7,265 nucleotides of DNA, taken from an uncultured Granulosicoccaceae bacterium (lineage in GTDB: Bacteria > Pseudomonadota > Gammaproteobacteria > CALCKW01). The notes beneath the pieces were generated by a model. It did no database searches, was not told the DNA's origin, and saw only the letters and a program-made list of their open reading frames with translations. Positions within the stretch are counted from its first letter, which is position 1. Each line of letters begins with the position of its first letter. The stretch is taken from positions 1 through 7,265 of the forward strand of contig CALDHJ010000547.1 of the NCBI GenBank assembly GCA_937941555.1. The letters are read 5' to 3'. The translations under genes were made by a program, and so were the position numbers. Shown piece after piece: positions 6,294 to 7,265 of the stretch.

Positions 6294-6803
6294 TCAGGGC
6301 AGCAGCACGCTGTCGATCACGTGAATCACACCGTTGCTCGCGGCGATATCAGCCGAGATGACCTTCGCCTGGTCGACCATGACACCGTCTGTTGCGTCAA
6401 CGCTCAGCGAGGCGCCGTTGACCGTAGCAGCCTCCAGGGTCTTGCCTGCAATATCAGACGACATTACCTTTCCCGGCAGCACGTGATACGTGAGAACAGC
6501 AGTGAGCTGATCTTTGTTGGCGGGCAGCAGCAATTTTTCTACAGTGCCTTCCGGCAGGGCCGCAAACGCATCGTCGGTGGGTGCGAATACCGTGAATGGA
6601 CCGTCGCCCTTCAGCGTGTCAACCAGCCCGGCTGCTTCGACAGCCGCGACGAGAGTGTTGAAGGATCCGGCGCTGACGGCGGTGTCAACGATGTCGGCTT
6701 TGGGCATCATCGCCTCCTTTTTCGAGGAGTACGATGAGCACGCTGCGAGTGTGGTGATAGCAGCTGCTGCGACGACGAGGGACATTCGGCGAGTGATGTT
6801 CAT
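6294..6803 (-). CDS. Fasciclin (FAS1/beta-Ig-H3) domain lipoprotein
   Basis: Single FAS1-domain surface or periplasmic protein; bacterial members are implicated in adhesion or stress responses, and no enzymatic activity is known. The 169-residue protein starts [20 protein letters not shown] and has a lipobox LAAC with Cys22, so it is a likely lipoprotein. Ser23 at +2 does not give an inner-membrane retention signal, so outer-membrane sorting is expected. After a short polar linker (23-34) the FAS1 domain fills the rest: H1 motif [15 protein letters not shown] (70-84), YHVLPGKV (106-113) and H2 motif [13 protein letters not shown] (157-169), where the protein ends. The frame is open to an ATG at 6863, but the signal peptide argues for the ATG at 6803, with AGG 8 bases upstream on the minus strand. 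It is convergent with the ferredoxin gene and appears monocistronic. One copy of a 17-bp direct repeat overlaps its ribosome binding site. Confidence 0.92.
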   Translation of the reverse strand: MNITRRMSLVVAAAAITTLAACSSYSSKKEAMMPKADIVDTAVSAGSFNTLVAAVEAAGLVDTLKGDGPFTVFAPTDDAFAALPEGTVEKLLLPANKDQLTAVLTYHVLPGKVMSSDIAGKTLEAATVNGASLSVDATDGVMVDQAKVISADIAASNGVIHVIDSVLLP

Positions 6804-6804
6804 G

Positions 6805-6933
6805 GTGTGTACCTGATGTGAAATTGTTGTTGCAGGGCTGACTTGCAATTTGTTTTGGCCCACATCGAAAGGTTAGCGAATCCGTGCGTCGCCAAAATCA
6901 AGATTTCGTGAAGATTGTGTGGGCCTGATGTGA
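6805..6933. repeat. Pair of 17-bp direct repeats upstream of the fasciclin gene
   Basis: GTGTGTACCTGATGTGA (6805-6821) and GTGTGGGCCTGATGTGA (6917-6933) agree at 15 of 17 positions, 112 bp apart and in the same orientation. The first overlaps the translation start region of the lipoprotein gene and the second lies in the likely promoter or upstream region. They may be regulator binding sites or RNA elements in the leader; function is inferred only from position. Confidence 0.5.
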
Positions 6934-7185
6934 TGAGGCGTGTGCTGTGTCCGCCCGCGAGGCCGAGACCGGGAAAGTACGTGAGTCTGTCAAATCACTG
7001 TTTGATTCGCGAGGAGCCGGTGAAGACAGTCGGGCTGCGAGCGGCCGAGAACACCGTATAAGTGTGCCGGCCGAATCAGATTTGCATGTGAGCCATACGG
7101 AAACCGGCATCGTGGTTTGACAGTCTTCCTGGATCTTGTGCGCTCAGCACACCAGTGTCAGGCGGGCTGCTGGCCGTTTGAACAG

Positions 7186-7204
7186 GAGCAGCGGGTGGCT
7201 GCTC
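7186..7204. terminator. Hairpin near right edge, possible 3' end of a leftward gene
   Basis: GAGCAGC (7186-7192), loop GGGTG and GCTGCTC (7198-7204) form a perfect 7-bp stem. It lies 22 bp past the TGA (7227-7229, minus strand) of a possible gene entering from the right edge, the same stop-to-hairpin spacing as in the fasciclin gene. An upstream GCTGCT (7166-7171) could pair with the same AGCAGC, giving a competing fold. No strong T tract follows. Confidence 0.35.
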
Positions 7205-7226
7205 AGTCACCGGGTATTCATGGCGA

Positions 7227-7265
7227 TCAAATTGCGTTGTCGCGTGCGTCCTGAATGTAGATTTC
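7227..7265 (-). CDS. Possible C-terminal fragment of an unrecognised leftward gene
   Basis: From the right edge the minus strand reads EIYIQDARDNAI then TGA (12 residues). Its composition is protein-like and the stop is followed after 22 bp by a hairpin, which is why it is listed. It is too short to identify. An alternative minus frame stays open for 63 codons to a TGA at 7076 but looks like low-information sequence, and a plus-strand ATG at 7220 (MAIKLRCRV...) could instead begin a rightward gene. Low certainty. Confidence 0.2.
   Translation of the reverse strand, partial: EIYIQDARDNAI

Larger units (their letters stand above)
6864..7265. other. About 400 bp without a confident gene
   Basis: The upstream side of the fasciclin gene. 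It contains the distal copy of the 17-bp repeat (6917-6933), a perfect TTGACA at 7117-7122 without a matching -10, and a hairpin at 7186-7204. Open frames of 40-70 codons exist on both strands (for example 6933-7061 plus, 6898-7110 minus), but none has a convincing ribosome binding site, domain or protein-like composition. The first part probably holds the promoter of the lipoprotein gene, though I cannot place it. Confidence 0.5.

Noticed and set aside
6804..6863. 20-residue N-terminal extension of the fasciclin protein from the ATG at 6863
   Set aside because: It would bury the lipoprotein signal peptide, which begins properly at the ATG at 6803 ([11 protein letters not shown]...LAAC).
6933..7061. 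42-codon plus-strand frame starting MRRVLCPPARP
   Set aside because: No ribosome binding site, and its start overlaps the 17-bp direct repeat; composition does not look protein-like.
6898..7110. 70-codon minus-strand open frame
   Set aside because: Composition looks random (Ser/Arg/Ala rich), no domain or convincing start; open frames this short are expected by chance in GC-rich DNA.
7117..7145. Perfect TTGACA suggesting a rightward promoter
   Set aside because: No acceptable -10 hexamer at 16-18 bp spacing (the candidates are GC rich), so a single -35 match is not enough.

Overview
The window reads as ordinary chromosomal DNA from a GC-rich proteobacterium, most likely a gammaproteobacterium. 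The evidence is a DnaX N-terminus and C-terminus close to the enterobacterial protein, a roughly 115-nt 4.5S-type SRP RNA, an E. coli-like PhoB/PhoR pair and a YbaB-RecR pair. I assign nothing below class level. I see no insertion sequence, CRISPR array, tRNA, rRNA or phage gene, and no evidence of a new defence or mobile system.

Left part (1-2770, all minus strand): a phosphate-starvation block, transcribed leftwards as phoB, phoR, pstS. The response regulator PhoB (start best placed at 2740) is followed after 120 bp by its sensor kinase PhoR. A 93-bp gap then leads to pstS, a GTG-started periplasmic phosphate-binding protein cut by the left edge. Two PhoB-box-like operators with 11-bp periodicity are visible, one before phoB and one before pstS. 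They share an identical 13-bp core, so phoB autoregulation and a separate PhoB-driven pstS promoter are both likely.

Middle (2827-5775, plus strand): divergent from phoB lies the SRP RNA gene (ffs) with a recognisable promoter, then dnaX, ybaB and recR. This is the classic 'SRP RNA - clamp-loader tau subunit - nucleoid protein - recombination mediator' cluster, tightly spaced and probably cotranscribed from dnaX on. dnaX has a 12-bp in-frame tandem repeat in its linker and no visible slippery heptamer for making the short gamma form.

Right part (5776-7265): a plus-strand adrenodoxin/putidaredoxin-type [2Fe-2S] ferredoxin faces a minus-strand fasciclin-domain lipoprotein, with a hairpin between them. 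A 17-bp direct repeat (15/17 identical) lies upstream of the lipoprotein gene. The last ~400 bp hold no confident gene. A short C-terminal fragment of a leftward gene, followed by a 7-bp-stem hairpin, may enter from the right edge.

Most useful second looks: the paired Pho operators with their shared flank, the start choice of phoB, the dnaX linker repeat and missing frameshift site, and the duplicated motif before the fasciclin gene.
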